Of a stretch of 64,000 nucleotides of DNA, positions 23,160-35,089 are shown one piece after another. Source of the stretch: Saccopteryx bilineata. Taxonomy: Eukaryota > Chordata > Mammalia > Chiroptera > Emballonuridae. How positions within the stretch are numbered: the stretch's first letter is position 1; every line of letters begins with the position of its first letter. The translations under genes were made by a program, and so were the position numbers. Location of the stretch: contig NC_089492.1 of assembly GCF_036850765.1 (NCBI RefSeq), forward strand, positions 167,522,296-167,586,295. Reading direction: 5' to 3'. The notes below the pieces were generated by a model. It ran no database searches. It worked only from the letters and a program-made list of their open reading frames with translations, and was not told the origin of the DNA.

Positions 23160-23370
23160 AAAAATTTGCTCAAAAATGACCTCCTCAAGAAAACTTTTCC
23201 TCACTTCCTTCCTACTCTTTGTGCGTACTTCAGTCCATGCCTGGGGCACTGGATGGAGCCATTGGCAACATGGCACTGCCCCCTAGGAGATGAACTCCTT
23301 GAGAACAAGGGCTGTGTATCTCAGTGACACTCATACCTCAGTTCTAGGACTGCACCAGGACATAGAATGT
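23160..23370 (+). mobile_element. L2 fragment, part 2
   Basis: AAAATGACCTCCTCAAGAAA, AACTCCTTGAGAACAAGGGC and CTGTGTATCTCAG follow the order of the L2 3' end after the interrupting SINE. Confidence 0.65.
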
Positions 23371-24495
23371 CTACAGCAGATGACTGTGGAGCTTACCACT
23401 TGCATTTTTATTTAACTGTGATGGTTTTTGCATGATAATACAGGAGAATCCTTCTCCTAGAGCTAAATGAGCTATCCGAAAAGAACTGTCTTGCTTAGAC
23501 TGGACACTCACCATCTCCTTGTATAGCCCCAACTTTTTATAAACTCCATATCAGACTATGGGAGGACTGGCAGAGGTGCGCCCCTCAAACCTATCTGACA
23601 ATTTGACATTATCATGAAGTTACAGGCTTCCAGAATTGGAAGGAAACCCGGATGCCATTGCAACCTCTCCCCCCCCCCCCCGCCACCTCTTTTACCCCCA
23701 TCCCCCCCATCCCCTTTACTCCTGTCTCCAGGGCAGAGCACCTCTGACTTCACAGCAGCTGTTGTGGGTAGCTCAGCCTCTCTAGATTGGTCATTTGATG
23801 TTTTCTCTCTTACCCACTCCCCAGAGTCTGCACTACAAAAGAAGTCCCAGAAGTTTCCTGGGTGTTGAAAATACTTACATTCTTTATTCTTCTGTTCTAT
23901 GTTGGTAGAAACAGAAGCATCTCATGACAAGACATCAACGCCCTCTCCCCGCCTCTATCTATTCCAGTCTACATGGCCCCCATGTCTTCATCTGATCCTC
24001 AAACGGCACAGTCCCCAGAGCCTCCCCATTCCGGTCACCCTCTTTTGATGTTATCCAGGAAAAATGCTCATTGTATTTGAAAAGAAGGGCTCATCACTGA
24101 ATGCAATCATTCAAAGGGGTTTCACAGCACACATCACTGCAGAACTTCCCGGGAAGAAAGGCCTTTATTAATAAAGCTAAAGGACTCATTTCTTTTACAA
24201 CATTTTCCTTACAAAAAATATACAGCCCAGTTCAAAACTAGACACTAACCATCAGAGGTGGAACTATGGTCCGTGGGCACATCGTGTTTGTGAGAGGTGT
24301 GCTAGTGGGTGTGTGCCCCAGCATGTCAGTCTGAGCTGAGCACTCAGAGGCCACCATGTGATGCAATCTGGGGACCCCACCAAAATGTGCCCACCCCCAG
24401 GACATATAGCATGTTAATAAAAAGGCTTTAAAAACAACTGTTAACATACAACTATATCAATAAGAGAATGATACCCTCAGAACGTGTTATTAATT
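23371..24495. other. Unassigned noncoding sequence with a C-rich run
   Basis: A C-rich stretch at about 23671-23720 is the only notable feature. No recognised gene. Confidence 0.35.
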
Positions 24496-24496
24496 A

Positions 24497-24575
24497 GTGT
24501 CTTAGCTTAAGTTATTTATGAATTGTACACCTGAAACCTATACAATTTTATTAACCAATGTCACCCCAATACTGC
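24497..24575 (+). mobile_element. L1 3' end fragment
   Basis: GAATTGTACACCTGAAACCT, TACAATTTTATTAACCAATG and TCACCCCAATAC match the end of a mammalian L1 3' UTR. Very short. Confidence 0.5.
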
Positions 24576-24944
24576 TTTGTTTTTAAAGAATGTATTGGCT
24601 ACCACTAAAAGAAGTAAGGAAAGATGGACTGTGAGCACAGTTGAAGCACAGTTGAAGGCTATGTACAAGCAAGGGGAGAATGAAGTGAGAGAGGGAGGAG
24701 TAATGAGAGACTGGCCAAGCCTAAGGTCCTCCAGGCAGCACAGCCCATGAGGCATGCTCAGGCTCAGACTCTGCCAGACAACAGGAGTGTACGTCACTGA
24801 CAATGAGACCTCTGGTGTGGAGCCATGCTTCACTCAGCCTCTAGGGAAGCACTTGGTGAGAGTGTCCTCTAGTGGAAGGAACAAATGCTCACCACCCCTC
24901 AGGTCTGTACATCTACTTGGATTTCAATGCTCCGTTACCCTCTT

Positions 24945-25205
24945 TCATCATTCATTCAACAAATACTGGTCCAATTCCCACTACATGCTGAACACAATGA
25001 TAGGCACTGGACAGACATGTAAATAAGACATGATCACTCTCTCAAGAGGGTTTCAGGCTGCTTGAGGAAGTCAGACAAATCGTGGTAGATGTGTGTGTGC
25101 AAAGGATGGTAGAAAGATGGTGGGCATGAAATGGTGGGCTGAGGTGCTAGTCACACAGAGAGTGGGATCCAGGTCTTCCTGGCAGAGCAGCACAAACTGG
25201 TGGTG
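24945..25205 (+). mobile_element. L2-type ancient repeat, part 1
   Basis: TCATTCATTCAACAAATACT, ATGATAGGCACTGGACAGAC and ATCACTCTCTCAAGAGGG follow the L2-like pattern. The element at 25214 interrupts it. Confidence 0.5.
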
Positions 25206-25213
25206 CTCTAGTC

Positions 25214-25534
25214 CAGGGGTCAGGAACCTATGGCTCGCAAGCCAGATGTGGCTCTTTTGATGGCTGCATCTGGCTCACAGACAAATCTTTAATAAAAAAA
25301 TAATAATGCTAAAAAATATAAAACATTCTCATGTATTACAATCCATTCATTTCCTACCGCTCATGTTCATGGTTGTGGGTGGCTGGAGCCAATCACAGCT
25401 GTCCTCCAGGACAACACCAAATTTTTATTGGATAATGTGTAATGTACATGGGTTGTTGTATGGCTCTCATGGAATTACATTTTAAAATAAGTGGCGTTCT
25501 TGGCTCTCTCAGCCAAGAAGTTTCCAGACCCCTG
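25214..25534. mobile_element. Nonautonomous hAT element with perfect 8-bp duplication
   Basis: It starts CAGGGGTCAGGAACC and ends GGTTTCC-like CAGACCCCTG, giving short inverted hAT-type ends. Identical 8-bp flanks CTCTAGTC lie at 25206-25213 and 25535-25542, the size expected for hAT. Length is 321 bp, without a transposase frame. Inside are TATGGCTCGCAAGCCAGATG and CTGGAGCCAATCACAGCTG. The untouched duplication implies a fairly recent insertion. Confidence 0.92.
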
Positions 25535-25542
25535 CTCTAGTC

Positions 25543-26180
25543 CCATCTGAGATAGAGAAGGTGAGGTCATTGCCCAAGAGGAAGCTAAAGAGAGGTAAAC
25601 TGGGTCTGATCATGGAGGGTTTAGCCCTCATCCTAGAGGTGATAGAAGCCAGAGAAGCATAAATCATTTTTGCAGATTTAAAAGGAGCAGAAGCTGAAAC
25701 ATAAGCAAAAACAAGGGCCTGAACTGAGGAGCAGGATTTAGGGACAGCAGAGGAAGAGGAGTGACCAGGCTCTGAAGGCCTTGGCTTCAGATGGTGAGGA
25801 GGGTAAAGAAGTGAGGAGTCTAGACTAATGCCAGCTCCAGGCTTGGGAGGCTAGCTTGATAATGATGTCATTATCAAACCAAAAATAAAGTGAAAGGGCA
25901 GACTGGGGAGAAAGGGTGAGTTCAGCTCTGAACATGTAGAATTGGATGTGCCTGAGGGACAATCAAGGGGAAATTCTGGGCGGTAATTGGTAATTGACTA
26001 TTTAGTCTGCAGCTCTCGGAACTGATTTGAGGTTTGGAAGTAATCTATGGCATTGGAAGGGGAAATGTCTCTTAAGGTGAAGAGTCAGCATGAAGAGAGC
26101 AGAGAGCTGAGGGCGGGCCCTTAGGGAAAGCTCACTTTAAGAGGAAAGCAGAGGAGCTGCCCTCCAGAGAAACTAACAGG
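25543..26180 (+). mobile_element. L2-type ancient repeat, part 2 (diverged)
   Basis: GGAGGGTTTAGCCCTCATCC, then GTTCAGCTCTGAACATGTAG and GGATGTGCCTGAGGGACA resemble the internal region of L2-like LINEs in sense orientation. Recognition is weak beyond 26040. Confidence 0.4.
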
Positions 26181-26900
26181 AAGAACTGAGGTGAGAACCC
26201 AAAAGGAAAGGAAGCCCTGGAAGACAGAGAGCTTCATTAGGGCAATCACTCCCATCCAAGGGCAACTGAGGCTACAAGTCTTGCGCTGAGCTGACTATGT
26301 GAAGCTGAGAGAAAGCATGTGGCCTTGCAGGCACTCAGCTTCATGGTCTCTTCAATTCTGAAAATATCCATCTTGTTTCATTTCACCGCTCAGCATCCAG
26401 GAATAGCCAGGGACAAGATTTTGTAGGGGATGCAGTCCCTCAATTTGATAACACCCCTCATGGGACTGTGGTAAGAAAATGATTTATGTAGAGTGCCTAG
26501 GAAATTGCCCTACACACAGTAGGCACTCCAAGCTACCTCTTCTCCCATGATAACATAATTAGGAAAGTTAATCTAACAGGGTACAGACCCACATTAGATT
26601 AGCTGGTGTCTAGGCTGACTGGGTCATGGCTCCCATCCCTGAGCTGGGAAACTAAGAGTGGCTCAGATCAGGTGGACGTAATCTCTACCAAGTGGCCATT
26701 GTGGCCAGGTGGCTCATGTGTTCAACTAGGGGTCAGAAATTGGATCCTGAGATGTAATTACTGGACCTGAATGACCATCACAACAGTGATATGAGGCAGG
26801 TATTATTCCCTATTTACAGATGAGGACATTGGCCCTACAAAGATTATGTCATTCTCTTAAGGCACACATTCTTTCTCAGGAAATGGTGTGTGCTTTTAAA
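26181..26900. other. Unassigned, with a MIR-like piece
   Basis: A MIR-like end (CTACACACAGTAGGCACTCC) sits near 26510. Another MIR-like core (AGGTATTATTCCCTATTTAC) lies near 26800. The rest is unassigned. Confidence 0.35.
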
Positions 26901-26914
26901 AATTGTCATCTACA

Positions 26915-27256
26915 GCCTGACCAGGCAGTGGCGCAGTAGATAGAGCGTCGAACCGGGACGCGAAGAACCCAGGTTCAAAACCCTGAGGTCGCCAGCTTGA
27001 GCGCAGGCTCATCCGGTTTGAGCAAGGCTCACCAACTTGAGCCCAAGGTCACTGGCTTGAGCAAGGGTCACTCGGTCTGCTGTAGCCCCCCCCCGGTCAA
27101 GGCACATATGAGAAAGCAATCAATGAACAACTAAGGTGTCGTAACAAAGAATTGATGCTTCTCATCTCTCTCCCTTCCTGTCTGTCTGTCCCTGTCTGTC
27201 CCTCTCTCTGTCTCTCTCTGTCTCTGTCACGCTTTAAAAAACAAAAACAAAAAACC
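26915..27256 (+). mobile_element. tRNA-derived SINE, family B (short form)
   Basis: Head GCCTGACCAGGCAGTGGCGC, B-box-like CCAGGTTCAAAACCC, the internal CACTGGCTTGAG unit in few copies, and the CATATGAGAAAGCAATCAAT segment. Near-identical duplications TGTCATCTACA and TGTCATCTCCA lie at 26904 and 27257. Confidence 0.92.
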
Positions 27257-27304
27257 TGTCATCTCCAATGTCCTTTTTGAAGATTTAGGCGGACCAGAGA
27301 GGAA

Positions 27305-27340
27305 CACACACACACACACACACACATACACACACACACA
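27305..27340. repeat. (CA)n microsatellite
   Basis: An almost perfect CA run of about 36 bp, interrupted once by CATACA. Confidence 0.95.
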
Positions 27341-27664
27341 TTAACTGTACTGGATAGCAGCCACTCTGAGGCAAAGCCCAATTTGTTTTCAACTCTGCTG
27401 TTAGCCCATTAACTTGTCCTTAAAACTCACTCTCAGTTTCTCCACCTAGAAATGCAGGCCTTGGTTCCAGATGCCTAATAGTCCTGTGCCTGCCACCGCC
27501 CTCTAAGGAGTGGCCCTGACAATATCAGGTCTGGGTTGTGTGCCTGGACAGGTGAAGGCCTGCTCCTCTTCCTCACTTGCAGGGATGTGCACATTCAGTA
27601 GTCCTGACGAACATGGCACCTATCCAATCGTGTTACTCACTTCTGAGGCCTAGAAGAAATGGGA

Positions 27665-28057
27665 GGCCCTGGCTGGTTGGCTCAGCGGTAGAGCATCGGC
27701 CTGGGGTGCGGGGGACCCAGGTTCGATTCCCGGCCAGGGCACATAGGAGAAGCGCCCATTTGCTTCTCCACACCCACTCCTTCCTCTCTGTCTCTCTCTT
27801 CCCCTCCTGCAGCCAAGGCTCCATTGGAGCAAAGATGGCCGGGGCGCTGGGGATGGCTCCTTGGCCTCTGCCCCAGGCACTAGAGTGGCTCTGGTACAGC
27901 AGAGCGACGCCCCGGAGGGGCAGAGCATCACCCCCTGGTGGGCAGAGCGTCGCCCCTGGTGGGCATGCCGGGTGGATCCCGGTCGGGCGCATGCGGGAGT
28001 CTGTCTGACTGTCTCTCCCCGTTTCCAGCTTCAGAAAAATACAAAAAAAAAAAAAAA
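27665..28057 (+). mobile_element. tRNA-derived SINE, family A, young copy
   Basis: Full length with clean polymerase III boxes and a pure A tail. Target duplications AGAAATGGGA lie at 27655-27664 and 28058-28067. Its open frames on both strands (up to 179 codons at 27633-28172) come from SINE sequence and are not genes. Confidence 0.95.
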
Positions 28058-28348
28058 AGAAATGGGAATTGGGGGGTTTCAGTGACAGTTTTCCACAATG
28101 AGCAGCAAGAAAATAGAGCTCAATTTCAATGAATAATCTTCCAAAAGAAAGGTGGTGGATCCAACTGGCCAAGTTTCAATTATATTCCAATGAGGTCTAT
28201 AAATTTCCTATGGGATTTGGACCTGGGATCTTGATTCTGCCCTGATCCCTAACCTTCTGATTTTAATCTGGCTCCAAGTCCAAGTTCTGAGTCCAAACAA
28301 AGAAGCTGAAAACATCTTTATTGACTACAAAGTAAAGAAATCTCTCCA

Positions 28349-28822
28349 GCCTGGCCAGGAGGGAGCACAGTGGATGGAGCAGCAAACTGGGATGCAGAGG
28401 ACCCTGGTTAGAAGCCCCTGGGTCACCAGCTTGAGCACGGGCTCATCCAACTTGAGCATGGGCTTACTAGCTTGAGCTCAGGGTCACCGGCTTGAGCATG
28501 GAATCGTGGATGTGACACTATGGTTGCTGGCTTGAACTCAAAAGACACTGGCTTAAAGTCCAAGGTTGCTGGCCTGAGCCCGAGGACACTGGCTTTAGCA
28601 AGGGGTCACTCGCTCTGCTGTAGCCCCCCCACCCCCCACCCCCATCAAGGCACATATGGGAGAGTGATCAGTGAACAACTAAGGTGCCGCAATAAAGAAT
28701 TGATGTTTCTCATCTCCCTTCTTTCCTGTCTGTCTGTCTGTCCCTATCTGTGCCTCTCTCAGTCTCTATCTGTCCCTCTCTCTGATTCTGTCTCTGTCAA
28801 AAAAAAAAAAAGAAGAAGAAGA
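28349..28822 (+). mobile_element. tRNA-derived SINE, family B (long form)
   Basis: Head GCCTGGCCAGGAGGGAGCAC, many internal GGCTTGAGC units, the CAAGGCACATATGGGAGAGT segment and a CT-rich end followed by A and AGAAG repeats. Target duplications AGAAATCTCTCCA lie at about 28336-28348 and 28823-28835. It is the longest family B copy here, because of additional internal units. Confidence 0.93.
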
Positions 28823-28839
28823 AGAAATCTCTCCATGAG

Positions 28840-29290
28840 GTCACCTAAAGTGTATTAATCTCTTATTTTCTTCATCATTCCCACCCAGTCCCTTCTTTCC
28901 TCTCTCCCACCCATACTGGGAGACCAGGGGCCAGCCCTGTGCACAAAGAAAAGCCTTGAGTCCACTCAGAATCACCTCACACATCCCCTCCCCATGACCT
29001 GAGGCCAGGCTCTTTCCACTTCAGGCTCGGCAGTGGCCTCTCCGCTGAATCCCTGCTTCCTTCACTGAGTCAGAATGTAACCCTGGTTTTGCCATGTATG
29101 TTTCTCTTTCTCTCAGCCTTTACATTATTCCCTGGTGCTGCCATTTGCCTATTTCCACTATCTAGTTGCCTCATCAAGCAAACTGCAAAATTATCCAGGC
29201 CAGGAAGGAACTCACCTTTCTTGTACGTGTGTGACAAAGCACTGAGCATGCATGCCATGCAGGTCAGAGGCATGAATGAAGTTATTCATT
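28840..29290. other. Unassigned noncoding sequence
   Basis: No recognised element. Two overlapping antiparallel frames of 67 codons (29070-29292) have no recognised domain. Confidence 0.35.
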
Positions 29291-29308
29291 AATTCTGGAA
29301 TAAGAAGG

Positions 29309-29669
29309 GCTTGGCCAGTTGGCTCAGTGGTAAAGCATCAGCCCAGCATGTGGAAGTCTCGAGTTCGTTGCCAGTCAGAGCACATAGAAATGACCATCTG
29401 CTTCTCCACCCTTCCCCCTTCATTCTCTTCCTCTCTCTCCCCCTCCCAAAGCCACGGCCCACTCAAGCAAGTTGAACCTGGGTGCTGAGGATGGCTCAAT
29501 AGCCTCGCCTCAGGCGCTAAAATAGCTTGGTTGCTGAGCAAAAGAGCAACGCCCCAGATGGGCAGAGCATCGCCCCCTAGTGGGCTTCCTGGGTGGATCC
29601 CAGTCAGGGAACATGTGGGAGTCTGTCTCTCTGCCTCCCCACCTCTCACTTAATAAAAATTAAAAAAAT
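29309..29669 (+). mobile_element. tRNA-derived SINE, family A (diverged)
   Basis: Head GGCTTGGCCAGTTGGCTCAG, a weak B box (GAGTTCGTTGCCAG) and the family's middle and 3' segments. Imperfect duplications ATTCTGGAATAAGAA and ATTCTAGGAAAAGAA flank it. More diverged than the copies at 22119 and 27665, hence older. Confidence 0.9.
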
Positions 29670-29689
29670 ATTCTAGGAAAAGAAAAGAC

Positions 29690-32310
29690 TGACTGGCTGA
29701 CCATTACCATCTAAAGCCAATTGGCCTGCAGAACCCTGGACAAGTGAATGTGTTCCTCTGCCCAGCCTGGCCTCAAAGGCCCCCTGCTCTGGCTTCCCCA
29801 GGGCACTAAGGCTACAAGTGACTGAGCACTCAGCTACCCTGTCTGGATGGTTTGAGGGAAAGGTTTCTTTGTCTTTTAGATTCTGCTCCTCAGAACCCAC
29901 ATGGAAAATCAGCCATCTAATTTGGTTACTGAAACTCAAGACAAGTCCAAAAAAAAGAAGCTCAGGAGCATATTAAGAGAAGAATATCTGGGACAAGGTG
30001 GAGGGAGGCAAAGAGAGGGCCATCTTAGGAAGTCACGAGCTCAGCCCCTAAGCTGGGCTTGGGTTCTAGGCCTGGTGCTGTTGCTACTCCAGTGGTGTCC
30101 CGTGGGCAGTCTCCACGGTGGCCATTCACCTCATCAGTCTGCCCACCTGCCAGGGTGACTGCGAATGTCAAATGTAGTCATAACCATAAGGGGGGGGTAT
30201 CCTCAGTATCCTCGTCCTCATTGCAAGGCAGACCCCTGTGCTTGGTGCGGCTTGGTGCCCCCTGGGTCTCTGCCACCCCAGACAGACACACTCATCTAGA
30301 CAGACTTGTTGGAAACACAGACAGTGGGGAAAAATCAAAACTAGACACAAACACTCATGTGTGTATATATTATGTATCAGATGAAGCTAAGTGGTTGTTT
30401 ATTTTAAAATACAAGGTTGTTTACAGTGTGGAGCCCATACCCCAAGCATACAACCGACTCGAAATGAAGAGAAAGGAATCATAAAAAGCCAATCCCCAAA
30501 TTCCAGGTGAAGCCTTGCTTCATTTATTCCTAGAGCAGCTTTGATATTATTATCTTCCTTGTAGCAGAGAAGAAAACTAAGTGTGTGGGAGAAGTAGGAC
30601 TTAACCAGGTCTGTCGGACTGGAAAGTTAATACCTATCCACTCCCACTGACTTGCCCTAGCACCCAGGCAAGGAAGCTGAGTGGCCATCCAGGCCGACCT
30701 CCCTGGGGAGCAGTCCATGAAAGCACAGCTGGTCTCTCTGGTGATGGGCAGCACAGACCACACTGGGACACCTGGGGCCATTAAAAAGGTGGCTGTCCAC
30801 TAGCACTATGGAAGGGCCACATTGGCTCTTGGGGAGGTGACACTGGGAAGTCTTCCTGGGCATTCTCATAGACAGGGACACACATCAATGCCGAGAAACC
30901 TTAACAGTCAAACTGATTGTTAGTTCTCATTTGAATACTAAGTAGTATGTTCTGTTTTATGAATATCCCGGCATCTTAAATAATGTAAAAACCAGTGACA
31001 TAAATGTTTAACCAAAGGCACATGGGAGAGAAGTGGCCCAGCACTACAGGATCTAACAGACTCAAGAACTGCCAAAGAGAGGCTGGTGACTTGGGACTCA
31101 GTCTCTGTTTCAGGGCCTTGCTGGGACAGAGCCACGCTCATTTATAAACTGGGCTTTTGGGCCTTCTCAAAGATCCCAGAGCCACAGCCCTGCTCTCCTC
31201 CCCACGGGACCAGGTGTCCTGGGGCCAGAATGTGAGTCTGGGTGGGGGGGAGAGCTGCACAGTGGGAGTCCAAGAGGAGGACAAAAAAAACAGAGGAATT
31301 TCAAAAGGGCAGCTGGTGGCACTCCGCGCCAGGGAGCAGGACTCTTGAGCCAGACGTGGCCATGTATTGATATTGTGAGTTCCTGCTGTTTCTAATCAGC
31401 AAATCCACTTTTGTGGAGTTGGCTTGCTTGGCTCAGTAGACCAGCACCTCATGCTTTTCAAATATGTGGGAAAGAATGAAATGGCTTAAATAACTAGGGT
31501 GACTTTTTATCACAGCTTCCCTGAGAAGATATTTGGAACCCCAGAGGGCAGGCAGATAGGAAACAAATGGGAGGTCCATTCAGGACCAAAGTTCAGGACA
31601 ACCCACCCCTCCAAGAACCTGGAAGGTCACTGGACCCGGCCTGCTCCCCTCAAGTGACCTAGGCAGAGGACTTTCTGTCAAGACAGGGCCTGACTCAACC
31701 TCTCCCCAGAGAGCCAGCGCCAGCCAGCACACTGCCCGCACAAGACTTTCCACAATGAGAAGCTTCCAGGGAAGTCCCGTAAAACCTTTACTGTAAACTC
31801 AATAAACTGAATTTCAAACATGGTGGCCAGGCTGGGGAGCTGGGAGACAAAGCACCCCCAGCTCTCCGGCACCTCCGCACACCCAGAAACAGGCCCGTCA
31901 GCAGACACGCAGCCCCGCCCTTCTCCCCAGTGCCAGCCCTCCCACTCCTGAGTCAGCTCCACACGTGCCACCACAGCGCCGGCATCGCCAGCCCCACCAG
32001 GCCAGGCACACAGAGAAGCCATGTCCGCGGAGCCCCTAGAAGACGCCCAGTCACTCAGAATGGGAGAACAAGCTCTCTGACCCCATTGGGCCACCAGGTG
32101 CTTCAGGGACTCAGCTACTTGACACTTGTCAGAGCCCCCTCTTGCCTCTTTGAGCTCCACACCATTAATCCAATGGAGGGACGCCCAACCACTGATGACC
32201 ATAACAAGGAAGTATACTATGACACTCTTCCTCAAACATTCCATTGAGACCCAGAAAACAGCTGGCTCAGGGTGACAGGGTCATAGCATTTCTCTTGTCT
32301 TGGTCAAAAA
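29690..32310. other. Repeat-poor unassigned sequence
   Basis: About 2.6 kb without a recognised repeat. It contains a 188-codon minus-strand frame at 31678-32244 and a 141-codon plus-strand frame at 30059-30484. Neither shows a domain or a convincing codon pattern that I can judge, and neither has supporting splice context. I leave both uncalled. Confidence 0.35.
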
Positions 32311-32320
32311 CCTTGCCCCT

Positions 32321-32708
32321 CGCCCTGGCCAATTGGCTTAGTGGTAGAGTGTCAGCCCAGCGTGTGGAAGTCCCAGGTTCGATTCTCGGTCAGGGCACAC
32401 AGGAGAAGCGCCCATCTGCTTCTCCACCCCCCCCCCGCCCTTTCTCTCTGTCTCTCTCTTCCTCTCCCGCAGCCAAGGCTCCATTAGAGCAAAGTCGGCC
32501 CCGGCACTGAGGATGGATCCATGGCCTCCACCTCAGTCATTAGAATGGGTCCAGCCACAACAGAACAATGCTCCAGATGGGCAGAGCAACGCCCCTGGTG
32601 GGCATGCCGGGTGGATCCCGGTCGGGTGCATGCGGGAGTCTGTCTGTCTTTCCTCCTCCCACTCTCCCGCCCCCGCTTCTCACTTCAGAACAATACAGGT
32701 TGGGGGGG
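32321..32708 (+). mobile_element. tRNA-derived SINE, family A
   Basis: Head CGCCCTGGCCAATTGGCTTA, B box GGTTCGATTCTCGG and the CTCCATTAGAGCAAAG middle. The family's usual A tail is replaced by CAATACAGGTTGGGGGGG. Near-identical flanks AACCTTGCCCCT and AACCTCGCCCCT mark the target duplication. Confidence 0.9.
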
Positions 32709-32720
32709 AACCTCGCCCCT

Positions 32721-33145
32721 GGACCCCCAGCCAAGAGACTCACACAGCCCCCCCCACCCTTGCAACACTGAGACCATGATTTTCTCACACACAACTCTCA
32801 CCCACACCTTCCACGATCTCACCTGAGCCCCAGCCTCTCTGCCCTCCTAGGGCTGTGCCACGCAGGGCTCAGCGGCCTGCTAAGCACCTGGTGTGAGTAG
32901 GCGGCCAGGGTCTGTGTAGAGCCACAGGCAAAAGCAAGCCTGAGCCTTCTGGAGTTTGTGCTCAGCCCGCTCCCCAGGGCATGGTGGTCCAGAAGAAGTC
33001 ACGCAGAGAGCCCATGAAGGGGATGGGGCAGAACGGACTAGAGGGGGAGGAAGGGAGGGGACGGCATCACTGTCAGGGGCGAGAAATGTTGGGTTTGATC
33101 AGAAAGTCTAGCTCCTCAAAACTCTGGGATGAGTTAGGGCTTAGG
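32721..33145. other. Unassigned noncoding sequence
   Basis: GC-moderate sequence; nothing recognised. Confidence 0.35.
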
Positions 33146-33149
33146 CTTC

Positions 33150-33250
33150 CAACTCCACACTTGCACTGTGCAGATGGGGAAACTGAGGCACAGAGAAGGG
33201 AAATTGACTTGCCCAAGATCATGTCTTCATTCTTTTACACAATCAACAAG
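33150..33250 (+). mobile_element. MIR fragment
   Basis: AGATGGGGAAACTGAGGCAC, AGAGAAGGGAAATTGACTTG and CCCAAGATCATGTC are a textbook MIR 3' core. Confidence 0.75.
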
Positions 33251-33394
33251 CCAGTGATGGCCCAGGCACAGTTTCACAGAAAGTAAGGCCCCTGATTCCA
33301 GAACACTCGCTCCCCAGCACCTCCTGCTTCTAAGACAACTGCAGCAGGGGACCACAAGCATCTCAGGCAGAGGGCTGTGAGGACACTGGATTCA

Positions 33395-33565
33395 CAGAAG
33401 ATGAGGGTCTATGTGGCCCCAGGCAGACAGCTGCCCTCCCTCAACCTGAGTCTCCTCTTCTGTTCAACGGGCCCAGTAGTATCTACCTCCTACACCTCAT
33501 GTCCTCAATTGCCACAAGTGTCAGATGAGAGTGTAAATACAATCATGAATCGTGACAGAAGGTAG
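33395..33565 (-). mobile_element. MIR fragment
   Basis: CCTCAACCTGAGTCTCCTCT, TCTGTTCAACGGGCCCAGTA and AGTATCTACCTCCTAC match a MIR core. Strand is inferred from the core only. Confidence 0.55.
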
Positions 33566-34415
33566 GATATGAGGGACAGGTAACAGGGAGTAGGTGAGCC
33601 CTGGGAGGCTTGGACAACCCCAGCATTCATGAGGAAACAGACTCATGCTCCCGGAGGAGGACCAGGACTCGCCACGTGCTGGTTCACTGCCTGTCAGGAA
33701 GGGAGATGTCCCGGTCCCCGGCCCCTTCCCAGAGTGGGCAAGAGTGAAAGGTACTTCTCCCCCTGGGGTGATAGGGTTCCACATTCCTCCCTGCCTCTTC
33801 ACAGGAGGGACTGGGATTCCAGCTGCCAGTCTGACTAGAAGCCTTCTCGCCCCCACTCTGTGCAGACACTTGGGTTGTAGATATTTTCCATATTTTTTTT
33901 AACTGCTTTTTTTGGAAATGATTTTCCTCCATCCCTGGACCAAGGACAAGGAGTCAGCACTTGCCGTTGTGAGACCAGAGGGCAGCCAGGCATCTGCCTG
34001 AAGGCTTTCAGGGCCCCGGGGCTGCCTGTACTTTTCCATGAATGGGAGGGAGGGGCCACATCTGGTGGCCAGGTAGCCTGGGGAAGTCACCAGCTGGCTC
34101 TAGGGAAGTCACCCCAACCTGGTCTAGCTGTGGCAGGCCCCACTGGGTGTGAGGATTCAGACTGTCAGCCCTGATCTTAAATAGGAGGTGGCCTCGCTTC
34201 TCTGGAACCAACTTTCTCTCCTTCCAAGCACTCACCCCTTATTTACACAGTTTAAACCCTCCCACCCCCCGTTTTAGGGCTGGTGGGCCTCACCACTGCC
34301 AGGTGCTCATGTCCAGTCCAGCCCAACTGTATGGTCAGATGGAGAGTATGTGAACTGCCACCAACAAACCAGAATGACAACAGAGGGTTTCAAGAGGACA
34401 CAGGCTGTGCTAGGA
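33566..34415. other. Unassigned noncoding sequence
   Basis: Several short overlapping frames on both strands, none with a recognised domain. Confidence 0.35.
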
Positions 34416-34419
34416 AATG

Positions 34420-34655
34420 GTTAACACATGGAATTTGGGGTCTGACATTTAAATTTAGCCGGCTCTGCTGCTTCCTAGCTGTTGGTTCTTTTCTGATCTT
34501 CAGTTTCCTAGCAAATTAAAAGTGTAATATGACTTATCTCAAAGAACTGTAGGTAGGATGAATTAAAGTGACTCACAGAAAGAGTACTCACCACAATAAC
34601 ACTGGTGTGATCATGGACAGGGGATGGGGGCTGAGGGCCATGACCTGTCCCATCT
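34420..34655 (+). mobile_element. MIR fragment
   Basis: TTTGGGGTCTGACATTTAAA, CTCTGCTGCTTCCTAGCTGT, CTTCAGTTTCCTAGCAAATT and AAGAACTGTAGGTAGGATGA run in MIR order over more than 150 bp. Confidence 0.75.
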
Positions 34656-35085
34656 GTCATGCTGGGACTACAGCTAGTGAAGGTAGAGGGCAGAGGAGGA
34701 CAGGAGGCCCATGGAGCAGCACAGGACATACTCCCCACTCAGAAGTGCACAGGTGAGCTGGTTTGGTGGCAAAGGTCTGCAGGGAAAGAAGAAACACTGG
34801 TTCCTTGAAGAACTTGGGGAAACTGGGATCTCCAGCAAGCCCATATGTGGCTTAAAGACAGCCTTCCAAAGTGACAACCTAAGCCTGTGCCCCAGACACG
34901 AACCACGCTGTGGGCTAACTCCCATGGAACACGGCAGGCTTCCTCCTACCCCCACCCACGTCTCTGGTTTGTTTCTCCCCACCAACATCCTTTTCTTTCT
35001 AAAAGACCTTGGCACAGAGCTACTGCAGAGCACTGTGCTTTTCTCAGGTATGGGCAGGCGAGTAATGTGTCCCATGTGATCATTT
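34656..35085. other. Unassigned noncoding sequence
   Basis: The 148-codon minus-strand frame (34674-35120) overlaps a plus-strand frame of 122 codons; neither shows a known domain. Confidence 0.35.
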
Positions 35086-35089
35086 TCTC

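Noticed and set aside
27305..27340. Functional CA-repeat regulatory element
   Set aside because: An ordinary microsatellite; nothing around it supports a special role.
27633..28172. 179-codon minus-strand frame
   Set aside because: It runs through a family A SINE; the same peptide pieces recur at 7064-7432, 22096-22514, 43843-44237, 56537-57067 and 58094-58636. Long GC-rich SINE frames are not genes.
28346..28640. CRISPR-like array because of regular CTTGAGC repeats
   Set aside because: The units are the internal repeats of a family B SINE, lack spacers of fixed length and lie in a mammalian genome.
31678..32244. 188-codon minus-strand frame
   Set aside because: No domain, motif or signal that I recognise, no splice context, and overlap with a plus-strand frame. 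Chance frame is likelier, though a homology search would settle it.
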